64,000 bases of DNA from Cellulomonas sp. (GTDB lineage: Bacteria; Actinomycetota; Actinomycetes; Actinomycetales; Cellulomonadaceae), in contig NZ_JAGIBD010000002.1 of the NCBI RefSeq assembly GCF_017744555.1, positions 211,104-275,103 on the forward strand, in the 5' to 3' direction. The notes below the pieces were generated by a model that ran no database searches, was not told the origin of the DNA, and worked only from the letters and a program-made list of their open reading frames with translations. Of this stretch, positions 50,478 through 61,954 are shown in pieces. The position numbers were made by a program, and so were the translations under genes. Position 1 is the stretch's first letter. Every line of letters starts with the position of its first letter.

Positions 50478-51776
50478 CTACCGCCCGGTCACCGACCACG
50501 TCCCGGCGGCGAGGTCGAACAGCCGGGGCAGGATCGTGTCGCCTGCGACGCGGAGCCCGTCGTGCAGGTGCTCGTTGGTGATCCACACCTGCGTGTTCCC
50601 GACCGCCGCCGCGGTCGCGAGCGCCAGGTCGAGGTCGACGTACGGGTCGTCGTAGTACTGCACCGCCGCGACGGGCACCTCGTTCGACGCGAGCCGCTCC
50701 ACGTCGTACAGCTCGGGCCACGAGCGCCGCTCGGCGAGCCGGTGCGCGACCTCGCGGAACGGCCTCAGGGCGGCGTGCTGCTCATACATCCACGGGAACA
50801 TCGCCTCGCCCGTGAGCAGCAGCGGCCGGGCGGACGACGCGAACCACTCCCACCGTTCGAGCTCCGCCTGCGCGGCCCAGCCGCCCGCGCGTTCGCCCTG
50901 GTGGTAGATGACCTCCTGCAGCACGGCGTACAGAGGGTTGGTGTCGAACGAGGTCTGGTGCGCGACGTTCGCGAGGAACCCCGACGAGGGCTCGCCGTTG
51001 TCGTCGAGCGCGGTGTCGAGCAGCCAGTGCACCTCGTCGATGCCGGTGCTCATGCCGAGGCCCATGCCGAGGGTCTGGAGGCGCTCGGGCGTGAACGGGT
51101 CGCCGTTGGGGAGGACGACGCCGCCGCCGGCCAGCCGGTCCGCGAGCGTCCCGAGCATCGCGACGTCCTGCGGGTGGCGGCGGGCGAGCTCGGTGTTGCG
51201 GGCGGCCTGCCGGCGGAATGTGTGCCGGTAGACGGCCTCGGCGTCCGCTGTGATGCCGGGCAGACCGCCGGTGACGTAGCAGGTGGTGAGCGCCTCGGGG
51301 TGGCGCGACAGGTAGGTGAGCGTGAGGAAGCCGCCGTACGACTGGCCGAGCGTCGCCCACCTGCGGCCGCCGTACAGGGTCGCGCGCACGTGCTCGGCGT
51401 CGGCGACGATCGCGTCGGCGCGGAAGCACGCGAGGTAGTCGGCGGCGGTGGCCGGGTCGTCGAACCGCGCGATGCTGCGCCCGTCGACGCGTGACGAGCG
51501 GCCGGTCCCCCGCTGGTCGAGCAGCACGAGCCGGTGCTTCTCGAGGGCCTTCGCGACCCACCCGCCGCCGAGCGGCCGCGGTCCCTGGCCGCCGGGTCCG
51601 CCCTGCAGGAACAGCAGCAGCGGCAGGTCGTCGTTCGCGCGCAGCGGGTCGACGAGCTCGCGCACGAACACGTCGATCGACCCGAACCGCTCCGGGGCCG
51701 ACCAGTCGACGGGCACGGGGACCCTGTGCTCCCGCACGACGAAGCCGGTCATCCGATACTCGCGCTGCTGGGTCAC
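50478..51776 (-). CDS. Alpha/beta-hydrolase, proline-iminopeptidase-like
   Basis: The 432-residue enzyme has LLLFLQGGPGGQGPRPL (oxyanion HGGPG-type motif), VLLDQRGTGRSSRVDG and the nucleophile elbow GQSYGGF, all in the S33 prolyl-aminopeptidase arrangement. The helical cap is large. The catalytic histidine is likely in NEHLHDGL near the C-terminus. It probably releases N-terminal proline or hydrolyses related amides. The GTG at 51776 is chosen because TAGGCT (51784-51789, minus strand) ends seven bases before it; an ATG at 51752 is the alternative. It is divergent from the MFS exporter. Confidence 0.88.
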   Translation of the reverse strand: MTQQREYRMTGFVVREHRVPVPVDWSAPERFGSIDVFVRELVDPLRANDDLPLLLFLQGGPGGQGPRPLGGGWVAKALEKHRLVLLDQRGTGRSSRVDGRSIARFDDPATAADYLACFRADAIVADAEHVRATLYGGRRWATLGQSYGGFLTLTYLSRHPEALTTCYVTGGLPGITADAEAVYRHTFRRQAARNTELARRHPQDVAMLGTLADRLAGGGVVLPNGDPFTPERLQTLGMGLGMSTGIDEVHWLLDTALDDNGEPSSGFLANVAHQTSFDTNPLYAVLQEVIYHQGERAGGWAAQAELERWEWFASSARPLLLTGEAMFPWMYEQHAALRPFREVAHRLAERRSWPELYDVERLASNEVPVAAVQYYDDPYVDLDLALATAAAVGNTQVWITNEHLHDGLRVAGDTILPRLFDLAAGTWSVTGR

Positions 51777-51834
51777 GCCGGTCAGCCTACGGTCGGAGGG
51801 AATGCCTGCACGATGCACCGACTTGGAGGACGGA

Positions 51835-53301
51835 GTGAGCGACGCCAGCCCCGTGACCCGCGCGAGCGTCGGGTTCCGCTCCGACCGCGGACCGATCCTC
51901 GTCGCGATCATGACGACGACCGGCCTCGTCGCGATCGACGCGACGATCCTCGCGACGGCCGTGCCGACGATCGTGCGGGACCTCGGCGGGTTCACGAGCT
52001 TCCCGTGGCTGTTCTCGATCTACCTGCTCACGCAGGCGGTGTCCGTCCCGATCTACTCGAAGCTCGCCGACACGGTCGGTCGCAAGCCCGTGATCCTGGT
52101 CGGCGTCGGGCTGTTCCTCGTCGGGTCGGTGCTGTGCGGGGTCGCGTGGAGCATGCCGGCGCTCATCGCGTTCCGGGCGGTGCAGGGGCTCGGCGCCGGG
52201 GCGGTGCAGCCGATGGCGGTGACGATCGCCGGTGACATCTACACCGTCGCGGAGCGGGCCAAGGCGCAGGGGTACATCGCGAGCGTGTGGGGCGTGTCGT
52301 CGGTCGTCGGGCCGACGCTCGGAGGCGTGTTCTCCGAGTACCTGTCGTGGCGGTGGATCTTCTTCGTCAACATCCCGCTGTGCGTCGCGGCGGCGACGCT
52401 GCTGGTGCGGTTCCTGCACGAGACCGTCGAGCGCACGCGGCACCGCATCGACTGGACGGGCGGCGTGCTGCTCACCGCGGGGCTCAGCCTGCTGATCCTC
52501 GGGCTGCTCGAGGGCGGCAACGCGTGGGCGTGGGCGTCCCTCCCGTCGATCGCGTCGCTGTCCGTCGCCGCGGTGCTGCTCGTCGGGTTCGTGCTCGTCG
52601 AACGTCGAGCGGCCGAGCCCGTGCTGCCGCTGTGGGTGTTCTCCCGGCCGCTGCTGCGGTCCACGGCGCTCGTCGGTGTCGGCGTCGGCGCGATCCTGCT
52701 CGGCCTGACGTCGTACGTGCCGAGCTACCTGGAGGCGCTGCTGCACGTGACCCCGCTGGTCTCGGGCCTCACGCTGGCGACGCTGACCATCGGGTGGCCC
52801 ATCAGCGCGTCCCAGTCCGGGCGGCTCTACCTGCGGATCGGGTTCCGGGCGACGGCACTCATCGGCACGTCGATCGTGCTGCTGGGCGCGGCCGTCCTGG
52901 CGCTCACGTCGTCCCGGCCGACGCTGTGGGTCGTCGGGCTGTGCTGCTTCCTCATCGGCGCCGGCCTCGGCCTCGTCGCGACGCCGAGCCTCATCGCCGC
53001 GCAGGCCAGCGTCGGGTGGAGCGAGCGCGGGGTCGTCACCGGGGCCAACCTGTTCGCTCGCTCCATGGGCAGCGCGGTCGGTGTCGCGGCCCTCGGCGCG
53101 CTCGTCAACGGGCACATGGACGGTCTCGACGCCGCGTCGGCGCCCGAGTTGTTCCAGGAGGCGGTCACGGCGGCGTTCGTCGCCGTCGCGGCCGTCGCGC
53201 TCGCGACTCTCCTCGCGGCGGCGTCGATGCCCCGCTCAGGACCACCGCAGGCGGCGCACGAGCGCCCCGACACCGCGTCGGCTGCCGACGGCAGCGCCTG
53301 A
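51835..53301 (+). CDS. MFS drug exporter (DHA2, 14-helix type)
   Basis: The 488-residue transporter has about 14 helices. Motif A-like KLADTVGRKPVILVGVG lies after helix 2, and motif C-like VVGPTLGGVFSEYLSW in helix 5 marks an antiporter. AFRAVQGLGAGAVQPMAVTI is also typical of EmrB/QacA relatives. GGAGG lies five bases before the GTG at 51835. It is divergent from the iminopeptidase-like gene with 58 bases between, and no dedicated regulator is adjacent. The drug spectrum is unknown. Confidence 0.93.
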   Translation: MSDASPVTRASVGFRSDRGPILVAIMTTTGLVAIDATILATAVPTIVRDLGGFTSFPWLFSIYLLTQAVSVPIYSKLADTVGRKPVILVGVGLFLVGSVLCGVAWSMPALIAFRAVQGLGAGAVQPMAVTIAGDIYTVAERAKAQGYIASVWGVSSVVGPTLGGVFSEYLSWRWIFFVNIPLCVAAATLLVRFLHETVERTRHRIDWTGGVLLTAGLSLLILGLLEGGNAWAWASLPSIASLSVAAVLLVGFVLVERRAAEPVLPLWVFSRPLLRSTALVGVGVGAILLGLTSYVPSYLEALLHVTPLVSGLTLATLTIGWPISASQSGRLYLRIGFRATALIGTSIVLLGAAVLALTSSRPTLWVVGLCCFLIGAGLGLVATPSLIAAQASVGWSERGVVTGANLFARSMGSAVGVAALGALVNGHMDGLDAASAPELFQEAVTAAFVAVAAVALATLLAAASMPRSGPPQAAHERPDTASAADGSA

Positions 53302-53312
53302 CCCGGGCGTCG

Positions 53313-53504
53313 TCAGGACGCCGCGGGATGCTCCACGTGGACGTCCGGCCCGGGGAAGACGAGGGCCTCGTGGCCGTCGTCGAACCGGACCAGGTACGGC
53401 GGCGCACCGTCTTCTCCGCGCGCCTCGACGACCGTTCCCGACCGGGTCACCGTCCCGACGGTCCGGCCGTGCATGACGACCTTGTCACCGACCTCAGCGT
53501 GCAT
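53313..53504 (-). CDS. DUF1918 small protein
   Basis: This 63-residue protein matches the short actinobacterial DUF1918 pattern: VGDKVVMHGRTVGTV, GTVVEARGEDGAPPYLVRF and DDGHEALVFPGPDVHVEH. The strands suggest an SH3-like barrel. The function is unknown. It is convergent with the MFS gene (11 bases apart), and a GGGGGTGAG ribosome-binding stretch precedes the ATG. Confidence 0.88.
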   Translation of the reverse strand: MHAEVGDKVVMHGRTVGTVTRSGTVVEARGEDGAPPYLVRFDDGHEALVFPGPDVHVEHPAAS

Positions 53505-53570
53505 CGTCGCTCACCCCCGCCGTCCACAGTAGGCGGGTGGCCAGCGCGTCGCCACGGGCAGCCGGACGCG

Positions 53571-53609
53571 CGGACGGGCCCGCCGCGGGGTGCGCGACGG
53601 GCCCGTCCG
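53571..53609 (-). terminator. Strong hairpin terminator of the LppU-like gene
   Basis: CGGACGGGCCCG (53571-53582) and CGGGCCCGTCCG (53598-53609) form a perfect 12-bp stem with a 15-base loop. It starts eight bases beyond the stop of the minus-strand gene at 53617 and separates it from the DUF1918 gene. Confidence 0.75.
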
Positions 53610-53616
53610 GATGGTG

Positions 53617-54252
53617 TCAGTCCTCGACGATGCACAGGACGTTCTCGCCGTCCTCGCCCTCGAGGTAGGAGGCCGACTCCTCCGGGCACTGCTCGGCGGC
53701 GGGCGCCTCGGAGATGGCCTTGAACTGGTGCTCGTCGTCGCACGAGACGGGCACGGCGGTGCTCTCGTCGTCGACCGTCCAGCACGAGCCGACACCGTCA
53801 GCGATGGACTCGGCGCCGATCAGCGCGCTCACCGCGGTGATGCCCGTGCCGAGGCACGCGACGACGCCGACGACCGCGGCGACCTTGCCGAGCACGCCGA
53901 GCGCGGGGGCGCCCTCCTTGCGTGACGACCGGTACGCGGCGAACGCGCGGAACAGCAGGACGGCGCCGAAGATCATGCCGCCGTACCAGATGACGCCGCC
54001 GTTCTTGCCGGAGGCGATGTACGTGGAGATCGCGCCGCCGAGGAACAGCAGCACGCCGAACCAGAAGGCGCCGACGGCCTGGCGGTGGTGACGTGTGCCC
54101 TCGGTGGTCTCGCCGGCGACGGGCGCGTCGTCGTCGACCCACAGCTGCCAGCCGGGGGGAGGCTCGGGCAGCGACGGGTCGGGGGTCCACGACGGGTCCG
54201 TGGGCCAGCCCTCGGCGGGCGTGGGCCAGTTGGGGGGCGGGTTGAGCTTCAT
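53617..54252 (-). CDS. Membrane-anchored LppU-like protein with Pro/Trp-rich N-terminus
   Basis: The 211-residue protein starts MKLNPPPNWPTPAEGWPTDP, a proline/tryptophan repeat region like those on actinobacterial DUF2510-type proteins. Three hydrophobic segments follow (VGAFWFGVLLFLGGAISTYI, VIWYGGMIFGAVLLFRAF, VAAVVGVVACLGTGITAVSA). The C-terminal external part has the LppU pattern VGSCWTVDDESTAVPVSCDD, then EQCPEES and LCIVED; four cysteines probably form two disulfides. The role is unknown, probably at the cell envelope. Confidence 0.8.
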   Translation of the reverse strand: MKLNPPPNWPTPAEGWPTDPSWTPDPSLPEPPPGWQLWVDDDAPVAGETTEGTRHHRQAVGAFWFGVLLFLGGAISTYIASGKNGGVIWYGGMIFGAVLLFRAFAAYRSSRKEGAPALGVLGKVAAVVGVVACLGTGITAVSALIGAESIADGVGSCWTVDDESTAVPVSCDDEHQFKAISEAPAAEQCPEESASYLEGEDGENVLCIVED

Positions 54253-54407
54253 GCGCGGGGTCCTTCGAGGGGCAAGTCGGCGATCGGGTCGCTGGAGGTT
54301 AACGGCGCCGGCAGGCCTGTGTCCGGGCTTTGAGGTCCCTGTGGACGACGTGTTCGCCACACGGGACGACGCGGAATGCGCGGCCGTCGCGCGAGGTTGC
54401 GACCGTC

Positions 54408-57680
<3,273 letters not shown>

Positions 57681-57696
57681 GGGTCGAGCCTCGGCG

Positions 57697-57717
57697 TTCG
57701 AGCGCGCTCGAAGTCAA
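57697..57717 (-). promoter_or_regulatory. MerR-type operator-promoter of the aldo/keto reductase gene
   Basis: TTCGAGCG-CGCTCGAA (57697-57712) is a perfect 16-bp palindrome. TTGACT (57716-57711, minus strand) is the -35 and GAGGCT the -10, 19 bases apart. The arms and flanking GTCAA match the site before the MerR gene. Confidence 0.75.
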
Positions 57718-57863
57718 GCGGAGCCGTCCTCGGGGTTCGAGGTGACCACAGCCCGCGGTGCTCGGTCGGGGTCCACCGGCCTGCCCGCGACGCCGGCCTG
57801 CGCCCCCGCACGTGGTCGAGGATCGCGCACACCGGCGGATGGCGTGCGGCGACGGAGGGGTGC

Positions 57864-58649
57864 GTGGCGAGGCGGGGCGCAGGAGGGCGGCGAGGCGAGG
57901 CGCGACGGCGGGAGGCGTGGCAGGCAGAAGAGCTATGGAGGGACGAAGGACCGGGCGACCCGTCGGCACGCCGCGCTGCGGCGGGCTGGGCGGTGCTGCT
58001 CGTCGGGTGCCTGACGGTCGGGCTGGGCATGCCCGTGTGGTCGCGGGCCCGGGCTGCGGCGAGGTACCCGGTGAGCGCGTCCGACGTGGCGGGCGGCCAG
58101 GCTGCTCTGCGGGCCCTGAGCGTGAGGGCGCCAGCGTCCGACGCCGGCTACGACCGGTCGCGGTTCGGGACGGCGTGGGCCGACATCGACCGCAACGGGT
58201 GCGACACCCGCAACGACGTGCTGCGCCGCGACCTCACCGCGGTGGTGCTCAAGGCGGGGGCGCACGGCTGCGTCGTCCAGTCGGGGACGCTCGCCGATCC
58301 CTACACGGGCACGACCATTCGGTTCGTGCGAGGGTCGGGCTCCGCCGCCGTGCAGATCGACCACGTCGTCGCTCTCGACGCCGCCTGGCGGACCGGCGCA
58401 CAGGCCTGGAGCGCGACCCGGCGGGAGGCCTTCGCGAACGACCCCGCGAACCTGCTCGCCGTCGACGGGCACGCCAACCAGGACAAGGGGGCCGCCGACG
58501 CCGGCGCCTGGCTCCCACCCGACCCCGGCTACCGCTGCGTGTACGCGATGCGGCAGGTCCGCGTGAAGGCGGCCTACGGCCTGTGGGTCACGCGCACGGA
58601 ACGGGACGCCCTGGCGGGCGCGCTCGACGGCTGCGTGGTGGCGCGGTGA
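57864..58649 (+). CDS. Exported HNH-type nuclease (DUF1524-like)
   Basis: The 261-residue product starts at a GTG five bases after GGAGG. A basic lead of about 40 residues precedes a hydrophobic core (WAVLLVGCLTVGLGMPVWS) that can serve as signal peptide or anchor. The catalytic domain shows DIDRNGCDTRNDVLRRDLTA, the HNH-like core QIDHVVALDAAW (Asp near 166, His next), NDPANLLAVDGHANQDKGAA and WLPPDPGYRCVYAMRQVRVK. It is a paralog of the protein at 60263 but lacks the calcium-binding tail. It should cleave DNA outside the cell; a shorter start at ATG 58029 would remove the signal. Confidence 0.83.
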   Translation: MARRGAGGRRGEARRREAWQAEELWRDEGPGDPSARRAAAGWAVLLVGCLTVGLGMPVWSRARAAARYPVSASDVAGGQAALRALSVRAPASDAGYDRSRFGTAWADIDRNGCDTRNDVLRRDLTAVVLKAGAHGCVVQSGTLADPYTGTTIRFVRGSGSAAVQIDHVVALDAAWRTGAQAWSATRREAFANDPANLLAVDGHANQDKGAADAGAWLPPDPGYRCVYAMRQVRVKAAYGLWVTRTERDALAGALDGCVVAR

Positions 58650-58664
58650 CGGGGCGGGCGTGCG

Positions 58665-59411
58665 TCAGCCGATCTGCAGCCCGACCAGCCAGACGGTGCC
58701 CAGCGCGAACGCCGCGACGCACAGGAGCAGCAGCACGACGACCCAGAACAACGCGGGCAGGTGCGTCAGGCGCGCGAGCAGACCCGCGTCGGACGTGTCC
58801 GCGGCCCCCCGGCGACGACGGCGCTGGGCCTGCATCTCGAGCACCGCGCGCGGCGCCCCGAGCAGGAAGAACCAGGTCACGGCGTACGCGAACGTCGACT
58901 GCACGGCCGACGACCCCCACACCGTCACGACCACGACCACCGCGGCGCTCAGCAGCACCGACCACAGGCCGTACCAGTTGCGGATCTGCACCAGCACGAG
59001 CGCGACCACGACGAGCAGCGACCACAGCAGCGCCACGGCGTATCCGTGCGACAGCAGCCACGCCGCCCCGACGCCCAGCACCGCCGGACCGAGATACCCC
59101 GCCGCCGCCGTCGCGACCATGCCCGGACCGCGCGGCTTGCCGACCGACACGGTCAGCCCGGACGTGTCCGAGTGCACCCGGATCCCCGACAGCCGCCGCC
59201 CCACCAGCACCGCGACACCCGCGTGGGACGCCTCGTGCACGATCGTCAGCGCGTGCCGGGTCACGTGCCACAACGTCGGGACCGCGAGGCACACGAGCAC
59301 ACCCGCGGCCGTGAGCAGCACGACGGTCGTCGACGGCACCGGCTGCGCGGTCGTCACGTCGTGCCAGGCGTCGGTCAACCAGTCCACGGGCGGTCCTTCG
59401 TCGGTCGGCAC
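58665..59411 (-). CDS. M50-type membrane metallopeptidase
   Basis: The 248-residue protein has six or seven hydrophobic segments. HEASH (residues 59-63) is the zinc-binding HExxH motif at the end of a helix (TRHALTIVHEASHAGVAVLV). RVHSDTSGLTVSVGKPRGPG and NWYGLW further on resemble B-type site-2 protease relatives, but the family NxxPxxxLDG motif is not evident. It may cleave proteins within the membrane. The start is GTG at 59411. It is convergent with the nuclease gene at 57864 and lies downstream of the DUF2993 gene. Confidence 0.85.
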   Translation of the reverse strand: MPTDEGPPVDWLTDAWHDVTTAQPVPSTTVVLLTAAGVLVCLAVPTLWHVTRHALTIVHEASHAGVAVLVGRRLSGIRVHSDTSGLTVSVGKPRGPGMVATAAAGYLGPAVLGVGAAWLLSHGYAVALLWSLLVVVALVLVQIRNWYGLWSVLLSAAVVVVVTVWGSSAVQSTFAYAVTWFFLLGAPRAVLEMQAQRRRRRGAADTSDAGLLARLTHLPALFWVVVLLLLCVAAFALGTVWLVGLQIG

Positions 59412-59441
59412 CCGCCGTCGGTCCGGCGAGGTGGCAGGACC

Positions 59442-60158
59442 TTACCCAGTGGTGCGGGTCGGCGTGGGGCTCCCGGCCAGGGGCACCGTCACGTCCGTGC
59501 CCGTCGCGGTGATGCGCACGCCCTCCGGCACCACGGTCGCGCTGCTGAGCACCAGACCGTCCGGCAGGCCGCTCACCGGGACCTCCAGGTCGGTCAGCCG
59601 CCCGCGGACGCTCGCCGGGAGGTCGTCGACCGTGATCGTGAGACCGGCGAGCTGCAGGTTGCCGACGTCGACCAGCAGCTTCCCGTCCTCGACCCGCGGG
59701 GTCAGCGTCGCCGACAGCGTCAGGCCGAGCACCTGCCCCGACGCCGTCAGGGCGTCGCCGTCGACGGCCACCTGCACGTCGAGCTCGCTGCGGTCCGCGA
59801 CGATCTTCTGGATCGACGCCGTCGGCAGCGTCGCCGCGATCGAACCCGTGCCGACCGTGTACGGCTCGGTCGTCGACACGTCCTGCGCGTCGACCTCGAC
59901 GTCCGTCGCCTCGATGCCGTCGAGCGTCATGCCGTCGACCGTGCCCGTGACGTCCCGGAGCGACCCGCGCAGCAGCTGCGTGAGGAACGGGAACCCGCCG
60001 ATCGAGACCTCCGGCGTCCCCTGGACGTCGAGGTTCTGCTCGATCGCCTCGACCGCCCGGTTCTCCGCCTCGGCGGCCGCGACGCGGTCGGCGACGACCA
60101 CCCCGGCCCCCAGGACCACGACGACGACCAGCCCGATCATCGGGCCACGGGCACTCAC
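59442..60158 (-). CDS. DUF2993 (LmeA-like) exported protein
   Basis: The 238-residue precursor has an uncleaved or cleaved signal segment (MIGLVVVVVLGAGVVVADRV) and then the DUF2993 domain: AIEQNLDVQGTPEVSIGGFP, FLTQLLRGSLRDVTGTVDGM, ATDVEVDAQDVSTTEPYTVG and ending VRITATGTDVTVPLA. In mycobacteria the relative LmeA supports lipomannan elongation and binds phosphoinositides. A role in envelope lipid handling is plausible here. It starts with GTG at 60158 and is 30 bases upstream of the M50 gene, probably in the same operon. Confidence 0.87.
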   Translation of the reverse strand: MSARGPMIGLVVVVVLGAGVVVADRVAAAEAENRAVEAIEQNLDVQGTPEVSIGGFPFLTQLLRGSLRDVTGTVDGMTLDGIEATDVEVDAQDVSTTEPYTVGTGSIAATLPTASIQKIVADRSELDVQVAVDGDALTASGQVLGLTLSATLTPRVEDGKLLVDVGNLQLAGLTITVDDLPASVRGRLTDLEVPVSGLPDGLVLSSATVVPEGVRITATGTDVTVPLAGSPTPTRTTG

Positions 60159-60262
60159 CTGGCGCTCACAGTCGCGCTGCGGGTGTCGGGGTCACGCGCC
60201 CACGGTAGGGGTCGGGGGCGCTTCCCACATCCGCTGTGCGCGGCGCTGCCGCCGTCTCGGGC

Positions 60263-61312
60263 TCAGGGGCGCGTCTCGCAGCCGACGCCGTCGCCGTCGC
60301 GGTCCAGGTGTGTCGCGTACCCGGGGTCGGCGGCGTGCACCGGGGCCGCACCCGCCGCCCACGCCTCCGCACAGCTGGCGTACGCGACGGCCGCCGGCGC
60401 CGGTGCGGGGGGCGGTTCCAGGGCCGTGGGCGCGGCTGTCGGCGGCACCGCGGAGCCGGCGGGCAGCGGCTCGTCGGGGCACGTCGACAGCACCGACACC
60501 ATCGCGTCCCGCTCCGCCGCGGTGACCCAGAGGCCGTACGTGTACTTCACGGCGACCTGCCGTGCGACGTACGCGCAGCGGTAGGCCTTGTTCGGGGGCA
60601 GCCACGTGGCCGCGTCGCCGTCGCCCTTCTGACCGTTGAGGGGACCGTCGACCGCGAGCAGGTTCAGCGGGTCGTTGCCCAGCGCCGTGCGGCGCCCGAC
60701 GTCCCACTGCTGGGCGCCCTTCTGCCACGCGTCGGACAGCGCGACCACGTGGTCGATCTGCACCGAGGCCGACGTGTCCTGGCCGCGGACGTACGCGATC
60801 GTCCTCCCGCTGTACGGGTCGGCGAGCGTGCCTGACAGGACGACGCAGTCGTGCGTCCCCGCCTTGAGCACCGCCGCGGTGAGGTCGCGCCGCAGCACGT
60901 CGTTGCGGGTGTCGCAGCCGTTGCGGTCGACGTCCTGCCACGCGGGGCCGAACTGGTCGCGGTCGTAGCCGGTCTTCGGGGCGCGGCCCTTGACCGTCAG
61001 CAGCGCGACCGTGCCGAGGGCGGAGGTCGGGTGCGCGCTCGCTGCCGCAACGGCCGCCGCGCGTGCGTCGTCACCGGCGACGGTGACGTCGGGGGCCGTG
61101 GCCGCGGCGGGCACGTCCGCGTCGGTGGTGACCGCGGCGTCCGCGTCGGGAGCGGGGGTCGCCGCTGCGCTCTCGTTCGCGGCGGCCGCGACGGCGCCCG
61201 ACGACGCCACGTCCTCGCACCCGGCCGTCAGCGCGACGGCCGCGACCAGGGCGATCCCCAGCGCAGCCGCACGCACGGAGGTCCTTCGCGTCCTGCTCAC
61301 GCCATGAGCCAT
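60263..61312 (-). CDS. Secreted HNH nuclease with excalibur calcium-binding domain
   Basis: The 349-residue precursor has a lipobox VALTAGC (about 27-33), so it may be a lipoprotein. A long Ala/Thr/Asp-rich linker is followed by the HNH-type domain (QDVDRNGCDTRNDVLRRDL, VQIDHVVALSDAW, NDPLNLLAVDGPLNGQKGDG, WLPPNKAYRCAYVARQVAVK). The C-terminus has an excalibur motif with HLDRDGDGVGCE, like an EF-hand loop. Calcium binding and surface location suggest extracellular DNA cleavage. It is the longer paralog of the protein at 57864. The ATG at 61312 is tentative. Confidence 0.87.
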   Translation of the reverse strand: MAHGVSRTRRTSVRAAALGIALVAAVALTAGCEDVASSGAVAAAANESAAATPAPDADAAVTTDADVPAAATAPDVTVAGDDARAAAVAAASAHPTSALGTVALLTVKGRAPKTGYDRDQFGPAWQDVDRNGCDTRNDVLRRDLTAAVLKAGTHDCVVLSGTLADPYSGRTIAYVRGQDTSASVQIDHVVALSDAWQKGAQQWDVGRRTALGNDPLNLLAVDGPLNGQKGDGDAATWLPPNKAYRCAYVARQVAVKYTYGLWVTAAERDAMVSVLSTCPDEPLPAGSAVPPTAAPTALEPPPAPAPAAVAYASCAEAWAAGAAPVHAADPGYATHLDRDGDGVGCETRP

Positions 61313-61468
61313 CGACACGTCCGCGACCGTGTCTCAGCCGTCGGGCGGACGTCACATCCGGCCGCTCGGGGAGGCGCGGCGATGTGCCCCAACCGAGACC
61401 AAACTCTGTGGCGTCTGTCACACCGCCGACCTAGCCTGGGCACAAGCGTTCGAACGAAGGACCGCACG

Positions 61469-61885
61469 ATGGGGTGGCTGCTTCTGCTGGTTGTCCTCTT
61501 CGCCCCGGCGCTCGTGTTCAGCGCGCTGTGGGCCCTGTTCCCCAGCGCCGACGAGCCGCCGAGGTGGCGGGTCGCGCTCGCCGTCCGGCTGGAGCAGCTG
61601 GCCGGACGCCTGCGCCACCGCAAGCCGCCCGAGTACGACCCGTTCGCGACGCTGCGCGTGCAGGAGCGGCTCGGGGTCGTGGCTGACCACGTGCGTGCGC
61701 TCGAGCTCGACCCGCGGACGTTCGCCCGCGCCGAGCGGATCATCGCGTCGCAGCTGGCGTACGACCAGCTGCTCGCCGAGGCGTGCCAGCTGGCGGGCGT
61801 CGAGGTGGAGCAGCGCGCCAAGGGCGACCCGGCCGAACGGTTCCGCGAGGAGGTCGAGCTCGCGTCCCGCGGCTGGACCTGGTGA
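61469..61885 (+). CDS. Small membrane-anchored helical protein
   Basis: The 138-residue product begins MGWLLLLVVLFAPALVFSAL, a single N-terminal helix, followed by a soluble helical domain (RVALAVRLEQLAGRLRHR, LRVQERLGVVADHVRALELD, RTFARAERIIASQLAYDQLL). Conserved charged faces suggest helix packing rather than an active site. No named family is recognised. CGTTCGAACG at 61447-61456 is a palindrome 12 bases before the ATG, and a TAGCCT element lies at 61432-61437. It is divergent from the secreted nuclease gene and convergent with the SbcC gene. Confidence 0.75.
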   Translation: MGWLLLLVVLFAPALVFSALWALFPSADEPPRWRVALAVRLEQLAGRLRHRKPPEYDPFATLRVQERLGVVADHVRALELDPRTFARAERIIASQLAYDQLLAEACQLAGVEVEQRAKGDPAERFREEVELASRGWTW

Positions 61886-61954
61886 GCCGCCTGACCAGGT
61901 TCGTGGAGTGCGGCTGACGGCCGGGCCGGGAGCGGGGACGCGGACGGGCGCGGG

